A stretch of DNA of 32,329 bases from Rikenellaceae bacterium UBA1749. GTDB lineage: Bacteria > Bacteroidota > Bacteroidia > Bacteroidales > Rikenellaceae. Both the position numbers and the translations under genes were made by a program. Position 1 is the stretch's first letter, and every line of letters starts with the position of its first letter. Below the pieces are notes generated by a model that worked only from the letters and a program-made list of their open reading frames with translations, did not search any database and was not told the origin of the DNA. The stretch lies in contig DCHP01000118.1 in assembly GCA_002315675.1 (NCBI GenBank), positions 1 through 32,329 of the forward strand. Direction: 5' to 3'. This document shows positions 15,960-24,457 of the stretch, one piece after another.

Positions 15960-17156
15960 TTAGAAGGCTTCCCTGATACCAAAGACAAAGGCTGACTGGC
16001 CACACCTTCCAATACCATAATCTAACCTGATATTAATTCTTTTCTTGAACTCCCATCTCAAGCCAACTCCCAGGTCTGAAAGTGTATGCTTCCAATCAAA
16101 AGGTTCTGCGTCTGAGAACATATTGCCGGCACCGACCCATGCAACAGCACCCAATCTTTTCCAGATGCGTTGTCTTAGTTCAAGTGTTACATCAAGGATG
16201 TTGTCATCTTCATATCTTCCAGCATAGTAACTTCTAAGTAAAGAATTGCCATTACCTCTTGCTTTCATGGTCCAGGGTACGGTCCCGTAGGAGAACTCTG
16301 CATATGCCCTAAATGCAAGTACTGCGCCTTCCCATATTCTGTTATAATTTCTAAAGTCTCCTATTGTCTTGTAGAAAGGTTTGTTTCCTCCAAAATGCAT
16401 GTAATTTCGCTGTTCCAGTTTTAAATAAACTCCTTGGTAGGCATTGTATGAAACATCCCTGGAGTCAATTGTAAACATTACTCCAAGATTTAGCGCACTG
16501 CTGCTTTTGTCCTCTCCGAATAGAAGGCTGTCTGATTTGAAATTGACACCTTTTATGTAGTCATATGAAACAGAAGGCCCGATGTATATATTCTTTGCAA
16601 TCCTGAAGGTAGGTTGCAATACCGCGCTGAGAGTGTTTTTCGTATATTTAGTCTTGTTGTTGTTATCATCTCCACTTTCAAACCCTGTTCCCCAATATGA
16701 AGTAGGAAATGAATTGTATAGAACTTTATAATAGATCCTGACCAGGTCTTTTGCTGCATTGTGATTTCCCTCCAGCAAAAATGAATAGGAACCAGTTATT
16801 GTTACATTTCCCATGATACTTATGTCTGAGAGACGGGAAATGGTATCATTCCAGTTTGGTCTGTATAATCCGGTTGCCATTGCTCCAATTCCAAGGCTTG
16901 TCTCCTGGGTATAAAATGGTGCACCGGCAAAAGTTACACTGAACCTATGGTTTGGCTCTTCGGTGGATTTGTCATAATAATTTGCTATTTTCTGAATTCC
17001 CCTAGGTCTGTTCATTATGGAATCTATCATGAATTTCTGACGCTCTGTCAGAAGAGTGTCGGAATCATATGTCTGTCCGTACGCAATGAATGTTACTGCA
17101 TGCACTACAAGTAACAGGCAGATTGTTTTTGTGGAATATTTTCTATCTATAATCAT
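15960..17156 (-). CDS. BamA/TamA-family outer-membrane beta-barrel protein (no POTRA)
   Basis: An Omp85-superfamily barrel. Signal peptide (CLLLVVHAVTFIAYGQ) followed by a short linker and then a barrel of alternating amphipathic strands to the C-terminal Phe (VFGIREAF). Recognisable family features: FAGAPFYTQETSLGIG near the start of the barrel and the C-terminal WVGAGNMFSDAEPFDW / LGVGLRWEFKKRINIRLDYGIG stretch of surface-antigen D15 proteins. There is no POTRA domain, so it is not BamA itself. The ATG at 17156 is preferred over one at 17180 because it opens the signal peptide compactly; with it the gene overlaps its upstream neighbour by 14 bp (38 bp with the other). Function (transport, lipid or protein export) unknown. 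Confidence 0.83.
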   Translation of the reverse strand: MIIDRKYSTKTICLLLVVHAVTFIAYGQTYDSDTLLTERQKFMIDSIMNRPRGIQKIANYYDKSTEEPNHRFSVTFAGAPFYTQETSLGIGAMATGLYRPNWNDTISRLSDISIMGNVTITGSYSFLLEGNHNAAKDLVRIYYKVLYNSFPTSYWGTGFESGDDNNNKTKYTKNTLSAVLQPTFRIAKNIYIGPSVSYDYIKGVNFKSDSLLFGEDKSSSALNLGVMFTIDSRDVSYNAYQGVYLKLEQRNYMHFGGNKPFYKTIGDFRNYNRIWEGAVLAFRAYAEFSYGTVPWTMKARGNGNSLLRSYYAGRYEDDNILDVTLELRQRIWKRLGAVAWVGAGNMFSDAEPFDWKHTLSDLGVGLRWEFKKRINIRLDYGIGRCGQSAFVFGIREAF

Positions 17157-19053
17157 ATTCACCAACTCTATCAGGTTCATAAGTGTTAATATTCAATCTG
17201 GACTCGTTACTGATTCCAAATATAGAATAACCTCTTTCTGGATATTTCTTTATTGCGTACCCCAGTCTAATTTCAAGGTTATTAATGATTATCCGTTCAT
17301 TTTTTATTCTTATTCCTACGCCTGTGGCCAGACACATTTTGTTTTTCCAGAATAATCCGTCATCACCCAACCATCCGGCATCTGCCCACACAAAACCAGC
17401 AAACCTAAAGTGGAGTAGATACAAAGGTGAAAATATTACTGACTCCATATTTACAACAGTTCTGATATTTCCAAGTCTTTCAATAGGTGTTGTTATCCCT
17501 CTGATTCTCGCATTTGGGGATACAAAGGCAAGAGCCTCACGTTCTCCATAGAGACGATTGATACCTTGGGTATGACTGACGTTGATAAAATTACGTATGT
17601 AGTAACCTTTGCCTATTTCATGAAGAGGAGAAAAATATTTTCCGACTAGTTCGACAGATCCCATCTGCCATTTGTCCTGTTCCAGTGTGTGTTTTATGTA
17701 ACCTTTTAGCGTGAAATCAAAGAATCCTACTTTTTCCTTGTAAAAGCCATATCGGGCTTGACATCCATAATAGAAATAATGCTTTGCCTGAGGGGAATAA
17801 CCCCAGCCTGTTGTAAGTTCAAATTTGAAACCATATGGTATGTCTTCGATATTGCCATATCCATATATCATATTCCCCTGGAAAAAATTCTGTTTTGCTA
17901 TACCTACCCTTATACCAGTAACTGAGTAATCGTAATAGTTCGGATTAAGGTATTCAGTTGTTTCAATAGCCTTGTTGTACCTTTTTGTCGCAGCGCCAAT
18001 CTCTCCATAGAGGAACATTGATTCATCTCTCGGATTGATTTTGAAGGTTTTTCCATATGATGCACTTGCCTCAACATATGATGTGTAGAATGTTGAGTCC
18101 ATGGTGAGTAACCCGTCCCCCTTTTCAGTGTATCCACCTCCAACATGCCAGAAATCATCTCCTGGATAAAGATATCTTCTATATAATGATCCGTTTAATC
18201 TTCTATTGTTTTCCCCGACACCAATTTCAGCGCGTCCATCGATGAAAGTCCCCAGAATATTTCTTGCAACATATTCAGCCCGTCCTCCAATTTTCTGACA
18301 TTTAGCAGGATGCAGGTATGATATTGACAACTTATCTCCGGTTCCTAAAAAGTTCTCATCATAAAGCGATAGATATGGATAGTCTCCAAGCTCACCTGCA
18401 ACAGCAATGGTCCATTTGTCCCTTGTAAATACTGATACAATTACACCTCCCTGGTCGGAATACTTCAATAAAATATAGGCTGATGATATAAAGGATAAAT
18501 CTCTTAATACAAATTCATTTGTAGATAATTTCAATGGGTCGACTGTATCGCCGACCTTGAACATAAGATATTTTTCAATTACTCTTTTCCTGGTCTGGAT
18601 ATGAAGCAGGTCGACGGTTCTTTCAAGCCATGATCCTGTAGACATTGAATCTTCTTCAAAATAGATGTCCTTGTTGACAATTTCGATGGAGTCAATTATC
18701 AGTCCTTCAAAATCCTTAAAGTAATTTTCAGACAGGTGAATTTCTTCTTTTTTTTCTTCATCTATATCCTTGATGCTGGGATCTCCACTGATAAGAATGA
18801 TATTTGCGAAATTTCTGACTATACTGCTTTTACTCCCTTTCAACTTTTTGTATACGTCGTCGATATTCTTTCCCTGAAATCTATTTGTGGAACTGGTGTC
18901 CTTCAAATAGTCATTCTCGGGCGATAGATATATCTTGTCCTCTACATTTTTTTCCTTGTTATTCTCTTTGTCGTTTTCTTTGATTTGAGAATATGTTATT
19001 GTAGGATAAAAGCATAGAAGAACAAATATCAGATATTTTGAAATCAACTTCAT
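17143..19053 (-). CDS. Omp85-superfamily outer-membrane protein with POTRA-like domain
   Basis: 636 residues: signal peptide (MKLISKYLIFVLLCFYPTITYSQ), a charged Lys/Asn/Glu-rich stretch (~25-110), one POTRA-like domain (about 120-215: LIIDSIEIVNKDIYF ... TRKRVIEKYLMFKVGDTVDP ... GGVIVSVFTRDKW), then a barrel of about 400 residues. One visible POTRA rather than five argues against BamA. The frame extends to a TTG at 19056, but the ATG at 19051-19053 gives a clean signal peptide and avoids abutting the upstream stop. It sits 3 nt after the 225-residue gene and overlaps the POTRA-less barrel gene downstream, so all three form one unit. Confidence 0.83.
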   Translation of the reverse strand: MKLISKYLIFVLLCFYPTITYSQIKENDKENNKEKNVEDKIYLSPENDYLKDTSSTNRFQGKNIDDVYKKLKGSKSSIVRNFANIILISGDPSIKDIDEEKKEEIHLSENYFKDFEGLIIDSIEIVNKDIYFEEDSMSTGSWLERTVDLLHIQTRKRVIEKYLMFKVGDTVDPLKLSTNEFVLRDLSFISSAYILLKYSDQGGVIVSVFTRDKWTIAVAGELGDYPYLSLYDENFLGTGDKLSISYLHPAKCQKIGGRAEYVARNILGTFIDGRAEIGVGENNRRLNGSLYRRYLYPGDDFWHVGGGYTEKGDGLLTMDSTFYTSYVEASASYGKTFKINPRDESMFLYGEIGAATKRYNKAIETTEYLNPNYYDYSVTGIRVGIAKQNFFQGNMIYGYGNIEDIPYGFKFELTTGWGYSPQAKHYFYYGCQARYGFYKEKVGFFDFTLKGYIKHTLEQDKWQMGSVELVGKYFSPLHEIGKGYYIRNFINVSHTQGINRLYGEREALAFVSPNARIRGITTPIERLGNIRTVVNMESVIFSPLYLLHFRFAGFVWADAGWLGDDGLFWKNKMCLATGVGIRIKNERIIINNLEIRLGYAIKKYPERGYSIFGISNESRLNINTYEPDRVGEYDYR

Positions 19054-19056
19054 CAA

Positions 19057-19734
19057 CTAAATGTCATCTGAGCAGAAATCAAATCCCAGTCTTTTTCCTG
19101 TGCGGATCTTTGAATGATCGATTTTAGTGTTTATCTGTTCCAGTGTTACAAGTTTTGAATAATCGTATGGTGGAACCAGAAGGTCAAATTCTGTAACAGA
19201 ATAGCTGATAGCGTTTTCAAATATGGTTATTAGAATCTCTTCAGTAATAGGTTCATCACTGAAGTGGCCATGCGGCATTTTTGTCTGACGTTTACCTTCA
19301 ACCATGTATTTTCCCTCTTTATTGATGAAAATCCTTGCAACAAGGTATCCCTGGTCTTCAGATCGGTTGTACTTCAAGGAATCAGCCAAAAAATTGTAAA
19401 TGTTAATAATTCCGCAATATGCATTTGTCTTGTCAGAGATAATATAATCGCTTTTCCATACACTCTTTCCTCTGTCGAACGTAAATACGTTAGTATGCAT
19501 GGAAAAGAAGAGAACATCGCTGGCTATTTGTACCTGGGCTTCAAATTTACCTCTGTCTTGATAGACAAAGCGTATACGGCGTTCACTTCCTTCAAGCATT
19601 TCATTTGCCTCGACTGAATATTCCTGTAAAGTGTCTTTCAGCTCAGAGAATACGGACAATGTTTTCTCGTATACAAGTTGATTCAATGAGGCTTTTTCTT
19701 TAAGTATTTCTACTATGTGTTCTCTATTTCCCAT
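19057..19734 (-). CDS. Conserved hypothetical cytoplasmic protein linked to Omp85 genes
   Basis: 225 residues with no signal peptide or membrane helix. N-terminal ~45 residues are helical and charged (NREHIVEILKEKASLNQLVYEK), the rest looks like alternating alpha/beta with strands RIRFVYQDRGKFEAQVQIAS and YLVARIFINKEGKYMVEG. No catalytic motif recognised. The stop lies 3 nt before the ATG of the POTRA-containing barrel gene, so the three genes are very probably co-translated. A cytoplasmic protein made with two outer-membrane barrels is odd; it might regulate or sense envelope state, but that is only inference. It is separated from kdsA upstream by 136 bp. Confidence 0.75.
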   Translation of the reverse strand: MGNREHIVEILKEKASLNQLVYEKTLSVFSELKDTLQEYSVEANEMLEGSERRIRFVYQDRGKFEAQVQIASDVLFFSMHTNVFTFDRGKSVWKSDYIISDKTNAYCGIINIYNFLADSLKYNRSEDQGYLVARIFINKEGKYMVEGKRQTKMPHGHFSDEPITEEILITIFENAISYSVTEFDLLVPPYDYSKLVTLEQINTKIDHSKIRTGKRLGFDFCSDDI

Positions 19735-19790
19735 ATTAATCTCTATTTACCATGTTATTTGTATTGGTAGTCTATATTTTTGAAACCTGA

Positions 19791-19838
19791 TTAAGGAATA
19801 TTTCATCTGTTTCAAAGTTGGTCCGAAGGATTCCTTAA
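19791..19838. other. Inverted repeat between kdsA and the hypothetical gene
   Basis: TTAAGGAAT (19791-19799) and ATTCCTTAA (19830-19838), a perfect 9-bp inverted repeat around a 30-nt spacer, in the 136-bp gap. It could be a leaky terminator or an operator; no T-run follows on the minus strand. Confidence 0.3.
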
Positions 19839-19850
19839 ATCGGTTGTATC

Positions 19851-19880
19851 TAATCTAATCTAATCTTGTCTTATCTTATG
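19851..19880 (+). repeat. Pentanucleotide tandem repeat across the kdsA stop codon
   Basis: Three perfect TAATC units (19851-19865) followed by degenerate units TTGTC, TTATC, TTATG up to 19880. The last units form the kdsA stop region (TAA, complement of 19871-19873). Slippage by one unit inside the coding end would change the last residues only. Confidence 0.6.
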
Positions 19881-20686
19881 CTTTTGATTGCACTATGGAT
19901 AACTTTCAATTTTTTCAGCAGTTCTTCTACCAGTTCAAGTCGCAACATGTTTGCACCATCACTCTTTGCTTCTTCTGGGCGTGGGTGTACTTCCATGAAT
20001 AGCCCATCTGCACCGACGGCAATAGCTGCGCGTGAAATGGTTTCTATCATATCAGGTTCACCTCCAGTAACACCTTTATTCTGGTTTGGCTGTTGCAGAC
20101 TATGGGTAACATCCATAATTACTGGATAACCCAAACGTCTCATTTTAGGTATAGACCGGAAATCAACGACCAGGTCTTGATATCCAAACATGGTGCCGCG
20201 ATCTGTAAGAAGTATTTTTTCGTTTCCGAATGCCTTTACCTTTTCTGCTGCAAAACGCATTGATTCCGGTGAAAGGAACTGTCCTTTTTTTATGTTAATC
20301 CACTTCCCGGTTTCAGCTGCAGCTTCCAGAATATCTGTCTGTCTGCATAGGAATGCTGGTATCTGAATGATGTCTACATATTCAGCTGCCATTTCTGCTT
20401 CTGCTGCACTATGAATATCCGTTACAACAGGTACATTGTATTTTTTTGAAACCTCTTTCAGTATTTCCAGTCCTTCCTTATCTCCAATCCCGGTGAAGGA
20501 TGATAGACTTGATCTATTGGCTTTTCTGTATGATGCCTTGAATACATATGGAATGGCTAATCTTCTGCATATGTTTGTCATCTGGGACGCTATTTCATCA
20601 ACGACCTCCGGATCCTCGATAACGCATGGACCGGCCAGTAGAAAGAATGAATCCCTTGAATTAAGTATGTTGTTGATATCGTTCAT
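19871..20686 (-). CDS. kdsA: 3-deoxy-8-phosphooctulonate (Kdo-8-P) synthase
   Basis: Condenses arabinose-5-phosphate with phosphoenolpyruvate to Kdo-8-phosphate, for the lipopolysaccharide core; a cytoplasmic TIM-barrel enzyme. Motifs: LLAGPCVIED with Cys21, FKASYRKANRSS, GQFLSPESM, TDRGTMFGYQDLVVDFRS, DVTHSLQQPN, GADGLFMEVHP. The Cys at the metal site (Asn in the metal-free class such as the E. coli enzyme) marks this as the metal-dependent class. 271 residues from the ATG at 20686; the frame runs back to a TTG at 20695, which would add only three residues (MIY) and is less likely. The kdo genes that often accompany it are not in the window. Confidence 0.94.
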   Translation of the reverse strand: MNDINNILNSRDSFFLLAGPCVIEDPEVVDEIASQMTNICRRLAIPYVFKASYRKANRSSLSSFTGIGDKEGLEILKEVSKKYNVPVVTDIHSAAEAEMAAEYVDIIQIPAFLCRQTDILEAAAETGKWINIKKGQFLSPESMRFAAEKVKAFGNEKILLTDRGTMFGYQDLVVDFRSIPKMRRLGYPVIMDVTHSLQQPNQNKGVTGGEPDMIETISRAAIAVGADGLFMEVHPRPEEAKSDGANMLRLELVEELLKKLKVIHSAIKSIR

Positions 20687-20784
20687 ATAAATCAATAATT
20701 TCTCTGTTGGTTATTTATTTTCTGCTGCATAACATTAACCATACAATAGTTTTGAAGAAAGTTTTTGCAGCTTGAGTATTTAAT

Positions 20785-22056
20785 CTAATTATCGTTCCAA
20801 AGTCTATTCAGTCTCTCTTTCAGGCTGTTTTCAGTGGGATTGTCCTGAGGAATCCAGAATTCGTGCCCTTCAAGACCTTCAGGCATAAATTGTTGTCTGA
20901 CAAAATGACCTTCATAGTCATGACTGTATTTGTAACCCTTGCCGTATCCCATCTCCTTCATTAAACTGGTTGGGGCGTTTCTGATGTTCAGTGGTACCGG
21001 CCGGTATTTGTCCTGACTTACGAAATTCAGAGCGTTGTTAATTGCCATATATGCGGAATTGCTTTTTGGGGAACTTGCCAGATAAATGGTCAATTCACTT
21101 AAAGTAATCCTGGCTTCAGGCATACCTATCGTATGTACTATATTAAAACATGCATTTGCTAGTAGAACTGCATTTGGGTTTGCAAGACCTATGTCTTCAG
21201 ATGCCAGTATTGCAAGGCGTCTTGCAATGAATCTTGGTTCTTCTCCTGCCGCCAGCATTCTTGCAAGATAGTATATTGCGGCCTGGGGATCACTTCCTCT
21301 TACGCTTTTAATGAACGCCGATATGACATCGTAATGTTCTTCTCCATCCTTGTCATATCTGATGCAATTCTGTTGTAAAGCTTTTGTTACGTTTTCGTCG
21401 TTGATGATAATTGTATTCTCATTTGTCAATGAGAATAATGTCTCGATTATATTCAGAAGCTTTCTGCCATCTCCTGCCGAATATCTGAACAGGGCATTGG
21501 TGCTTTCAATCTCAAACTTCTTTAGTTTCATGAACCTGTCAGTCGAAATGGCCCTATTGGCTAGTTCCATCATATCATCTTCTGACAAAGGTTGAAGCTG
21601 ATAAACATTTGCTCTTGATAATAGGGGACTGATCACTTCAAAAGAAGGATTCTCTGTTGTGGCACCAATAAGTACAATAGTTCCTTTCTCAACAGCAGCA
21701 AGTAAAGAATCCTGTTGTGACTTGTTGAAACGATGAATTTCATCAATGAATAGAATCGGTGCTCCAGAAAACGCCATAGAACACTGTTTCGCTTTCTCAA
21801 TGACATCTCTAACATCCTTGACACCGCATGAAACAGCACTGAGTGAATAGACTTCTCTTGAAAAAGCTTTTGCTACAATATGCGCCAGTGTAGTTTTCCC
21901 TACACCAGGAGGACCCCATAGAATAAACGATGGCAACCTTTTCTGTTCAATGAATAGTTTGAATGTGGATACAACTCCCTTCTGACCTGCATACTCATCA
22001 AGAGTCTGTGGTCTCATCCTTTCTGCCAATGGCATATATCCATTTTCATCCATCAT
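20785..22056 (-). CDS. rarA: Replication-associated recombination protein A (AAA+ clamp-loader-like ATPase)
   Basis: RarA/MgsA/WRNIP1 family, which acts at stalled replication forks with SSB. AAA+ core: Walker A GPPGVGKT at 48-55, Walker B ILFIDEIHRFNKSQQD, sensor 1 IGATTENPSFEV, then the C-terminal helical tetramerisation domain (AFIKSVRGSDPQAAIYYLAR, ASEDIGLANP). 423 residues fits the family. The reading frame extends to a TTG at 22062, but that codon is part of the -7 element TACTTTTG; the ATG at 22054-22056 (or the one just after at 22051-22053) is the plausible start. Transcription would then begin almost at the ATG, giving a very short leader or leaderless message. Confidence 0.93.
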   Translation of the reverse strand: MMDENGYMPLAERMRPQTLDEYAGQKGVVSTFKLFIEQKRLPSFILWGPPGVGKTTLAHIVAKAFSREVYSLSAVSCGVKDVRDVIEKAKQCSMAFSGAPILFIDEIHRFNKSQQDSLLAAVEKGTIVLIGATTENPSFEVISPLLSRANVYQLQPLSEDDMMELANRAISTDRFMKLKKFEIESTNALFRYSAGDGRKLLNIIETLFSLTNENTIIINDENVTKALQQNCIRYDKDGEEHYDVISAFIKSVRGSDPQAAIYYLARMLAAGEEPRFIARRLAILASEDIGLANPNAVLLANACFNIVHTIGMPEARITLSELTIYLASSPKSNSAYMAINNALNFVSQDKYRPVPLNIRNAPTSLMKEMGYGKGYKYSHDYEGHFVRQQFMPEGLEGHEFWIPQDNPTENSLKERLNRLWNDN

Positions 22057-22059
22057 CCG

Positions 22060-22067
22060 CAAAAGTA
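22060..22067 (-). promoter_or_regulatory. -7 element of rarA
   Basis: Minus strand TACTTTTG, ending 3 nt before the ATG at 22056. No well-spaced -33 TTTG; a TTTG lies only 9 bp upstream. The expected transcription start falls on the start codon. Confidence 0.4.
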
Positions 22068-22109
22068 CTAATTTTTCAAATTCTATTTGTTATCACTACG
22101 TAAATTATT

Positions 22110-22209
22110 GTAACTATTCAGCAGCCTGGGAAAACACCTAAAATACCTAAAACGGACATCCCCCAAAGGGTGCTATTGTAGATATTAGATGCAACTGCTG
22201 AATAGTTGC
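22110..22209. mobile_element. MITE-like element B (IS66-type ends), 100 bp
   Basis: Left end GTAACTATTCAGCAG (22110-22124), right end CTGCTGAATAGTTGC (22195-22209): a 15-bp terminal inverted repeat with one mismatch at the second base. Both sides carry the identical octamer AAATTATT (22102-22109 and 22210-22217), a perfect 8-bp target-site duplication. No ORF inside. GTAA ends and 8-bp duplications are the marks of IS66-family elements. It lies between rarA and the phosphoesterase gene, 54 bp upstream of the rarA ATG and 27 bp past the phosphoesterase stop, so both genes stay intact. Confidence 0.78.
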
Positions 22210-22235
22210 AAATTATTGACCCATAACATTCTTAA

Positions 22236-23435
22236 TTACTTTGTCAATCTGTAACTAAGCTTTTCTGTCCTTTCTGAATTGCTCTTGTCATATTTAAGGT
22301 AAGCTCCATAATTTATCCTGTAAATGTTTTTTTCTTTCGTGTCAATTGCCAGTGCGGAGCACTCAATGTTATTTACAGTGCCTGGTTCCCTGTAGACTTT
22401 ATTGAGAATGTTTCCATATGCTCCAAGCGCAGCTTCACCCAGCATAAGAATGTCATATTTTTTACTGCCATCTGTTTTCTGACACCAATGCATGTTTTTA
22501 CTATGGATATGCCCGAACAGGTGACAGACATAGTCTAGTTTGCCGGTATTTTTGAAATCTTCATTAATGACAATATCATTGATGCCCATTTCATCCTTGT
22601 ATGTCTTTTCTAGTTTTGAGTGGTTTTGAATGGCATCAATGATGTCAGGAATCATAAATGGGTCCTGATAGAATTTGGCATCTGGTTTCGCCTTTTCCTC
22701 ATTGAAGATCAAATTGTTGTCACCAAATGAGTAGTGCATAACAGTAATGACATGATGTTCTTTTCCGGCAGATTCTTTAAGTGTTTCAACAAACCAGTCT
22801 ATTTGTTTCTGCGTAAAGGTACAAGTCATATATTTTCGCATACTGAGATCTTTATTGTCATAATCGAAAGGATCCAGCAAGATAATTCTGAATGTTCCCA
22901 TATCATTTGATCTAATGTCAAGATATCCGTATCCTCTATGGTTTGTTGAGTCTCCCCAAACAAAACCTGATGAGTATTTTTCAGTCAATTTTACGGCTTT
23001 CTCTAAATAGATATCCTTTGCACTTCCTGTAATATCATGATTCCCAGGTGCAAATAAATATGGAATAGAATTGTAATTTGCACTTGCTATTGTATCATAT
23101 GAAATACCAAGACATTTTATATTTTCATCCCTGGACTGTTCGGAACCTCCATTGCAGTCGTCCCCACTATTAATTATAACATCGGCTTTATTTTGTGCAA
23201 CGCGAATGGCCTCCGACATTTGACTATGGTGGAAATGAATGTCTGAAATGTGAAAAATACAGAATCTCCTGTACCATCCTATCCCTTCTCCGTTTTCTTT
23301 GTTATTCCTGCCGACATGATATGCGTAGAATTCTGGATTGAACAATCTTTCGTTCTCCTGGGCGATTACATCGAATGGTCCCATACAAAGGCATGAACAT
23401 ATGGCTGCCAATGCTATTTTTCTATTTCGTCTCAT
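22236..23435 (-). CDS. Secreted calcineurin-like metallophosphoesterase
   Basis: 399 residues. N-terminal signal peptide (RRNRKIALAAICSCLCMGPFDVIAQ) points to the periplasm or surface. Metallophosphoesterase motifs in order: FHISDIHFHH with D65/H67, NSGDD 89-93, APGNHD with GNHD at 131-134, VMHYSFG, and LFGHIHS. The motif GDD(C) replaces the usual GDLV/GDNV. Long inserts between the metal motifs suggest a dedicated substrate; none is evident. The start overlaps the WYL regulator gene by 14 bp, so the regulator and the secreted enzyme are made together, and the enzyme gene is distal. The C-terminal half contains no membrane segment. Confidence 0.85.
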   Translation of the reverse strand: MRRNRKIALAAICSCLCMGPFDVIAQENERLFNPEFYAYHVGRNNKENGEGIGWYRRFCIFHISDIHFHHSQMSEAIRVAQNKADVIINSGDDCNGGSEQSRDENIKCLGISYDTIASANYNSIPYLFAPGNHDITGSAKDIYLEKAVKLTEKYSSGFVWGDSTNHRGYGYLDIRSNDMGTFRIILLDPFDYDNKDLSMRKYMTCTFTQKQIDWFVETLKESAGKEHHVITVMHYSFGDNNLIFNEEKAKPDAKFYQDPFMIPDIIDAIQNHSKLEKTYKDEMGINDIVINEDFKNTGKLDYVCHLFGHIHSKNMHWCQKTDGSKKYDILMLGEAALGAYGNILNKVYREPGTVNNIECSALAIDTKEKNIYRINYGAYLKYDKSNSERTEKLSYRLTK

Positions 23436-24336
23436 AATTGTTTATTGATTTTTTCAGTCTTGTAATTATTTCTTCTCTTAGTTCAACGGGTTCAATTACT
23501 GTTATGTTATTCCCGTTTTTCATAATTTCCCTTATCAGATCTTCATCTATTGCAACTCGAAGAATGAATGTGGAATAGTTCTCATTTGAGTTGTCTTCAA
23601 TTTCCACCTGTGACTGATGAAGTGGGAGAGATCTTATGTAATTTCTTGTATTTCCTTCCACTTTCAGTAGTATCAGTGATGTGGGTTTATCAGCGTGATA
23701 TATTCCGATACTGTCTGCAAAATAGTCTTCGGGCGAAAAATTTCTTGGATAGACGAAACTATTGTCAGTTGGTTTCATATCAAATACCCTGTCAAGTGCA
23801 TAGATCCTTATTTCGCCTGGGTGTCTGGGCGTGATCCCTACGACATACCATCTTTGTGCAAAAGCTTTTAGACAATATGGTGATAGAGTGGTAGTGTACT
23901 TTTCAGATACTTCGTATCGTTTGTATGTAAATACAATTTGTCTGTTATCCCTCATTGCCTGAAGAATCAGAGGAAGATATGACTGTCCGCTATGCATTCT
24001 GCCAAATAGAATCCTCTCCTTTAGACTCTTGTTCTCTCTCAATAGGTTGTCAATTGAAATGGAGTCCAGGATCCATGATTTGATATCCTCATTGTCACTT
24101 GTTGTTTCATAATTTATGAAGTATTCGTTGGTTGGCTTGTTGCATTTGATGTCAATTCCATACATTTCCCTAATCTCATTGCGGTGACGGTGGAATGTCC
24201 TCACTTGCATACTTTTCCCATATGGATTAAGATCGTCATTCTCAATCCATTTCTCATTGATTCTGGTAAAGGAAATCAAATGGTTCCTTCTAATAATGTC
24301 CACAAGCCATACTTGCTTTTTTATGTTACTTACCAT
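23422..24336 (-). CDS. WYL-domain transcriptional regulator
   Basis: 304 residues: N-terminal winged-helix DNA-binding region (about 8-75, VWLVDIIRRNHLISFT ... QVRTFHRHRNEIREMYGI), a linker, then the WYL ligand-sensing domain (about 125-200) with IVFTYKRY, LSPYCLKAFAQRWYVVG (the W-Y-V variant at 163-165) and IYALDRVFDM, then a WCX-like C-terminal domain to residue ~300. WYL regulators bind nucleotides or nucleic-acid fragments and often control DNA-damage, phage-defence or stress loci. Start ATG at 24336 with a -7 element TAATTTTG about 20 bp upstream. It is divergent from the AAA+ gene, with 121 bp between their start codons, and probably controls both directions. Confidence 0.87.
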   Translation of the reverse strand: MVSNIKKQVWLVDIIRRNHLISFTRINEKWIENDDLNPYGKSMQVRTFHRHRNEIREMYGIDIKCNKPTNEYFINYETTSDNEDIKSWILDSISIDNLLRENKSLKERILFGRMHSGQSYLPLILQAMRDNRQIVFTYKRYEVSEKYTTTLSPYCLKAFAQRWYVVGITPRHPGEIRIYALDRVFDMKPTDNSFVYPRNFSPEDYFADSIGIYHADKPTSLILLKVEGNTRNYIRSLPLHQSQVEIEDNSNENYSTFILRVAIDEDLIREIMKNGNNITVIEPVELREEIITRLKKSINNYETK

Positions 24337-24356
24337 AAGATTTTTCTATTTCTTCT

Positions 24357-24419
24357 CAAAATTATTCATTTTTTTTTGAGACTATGACATTTTTTAGTAA
24401 TAGTCTGCGGATATTTTTG
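24357..24419. promoter_or_regulatory. Divergent promoter region, WYL regulator / AAA+ ATPase
   Basis: Minus strand TAATTTTG at 24364-24357, reading toward the WYL gene; plus strand TATTTTTG at 24412-24419, reading toward the AAA+ gene (ATG 24458). The two -7 elements are 47 bp apart, so a regulator bound between them could act on both. No obvious -33 TTTG at standard spacing on the plus side. Confidence 0.4.
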
Positions 24420-24457
24420 TCAAAAAATTAGATGATGCAACTTCATATACTGATATT

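Noticed and set aside
19264..19617. Plus-strand open frame of 117 codons
   Set aside because: Antisense to the conserved 225-residue gene; no promoter and no recognisable motif.
19773..19782. Plus-strand TATTTTTG as a promoter for an antisense RNA to kdsA
   Set aside because: The motif is frequent in AT-rich DNA and there is no -33 element or terminator to go with it.
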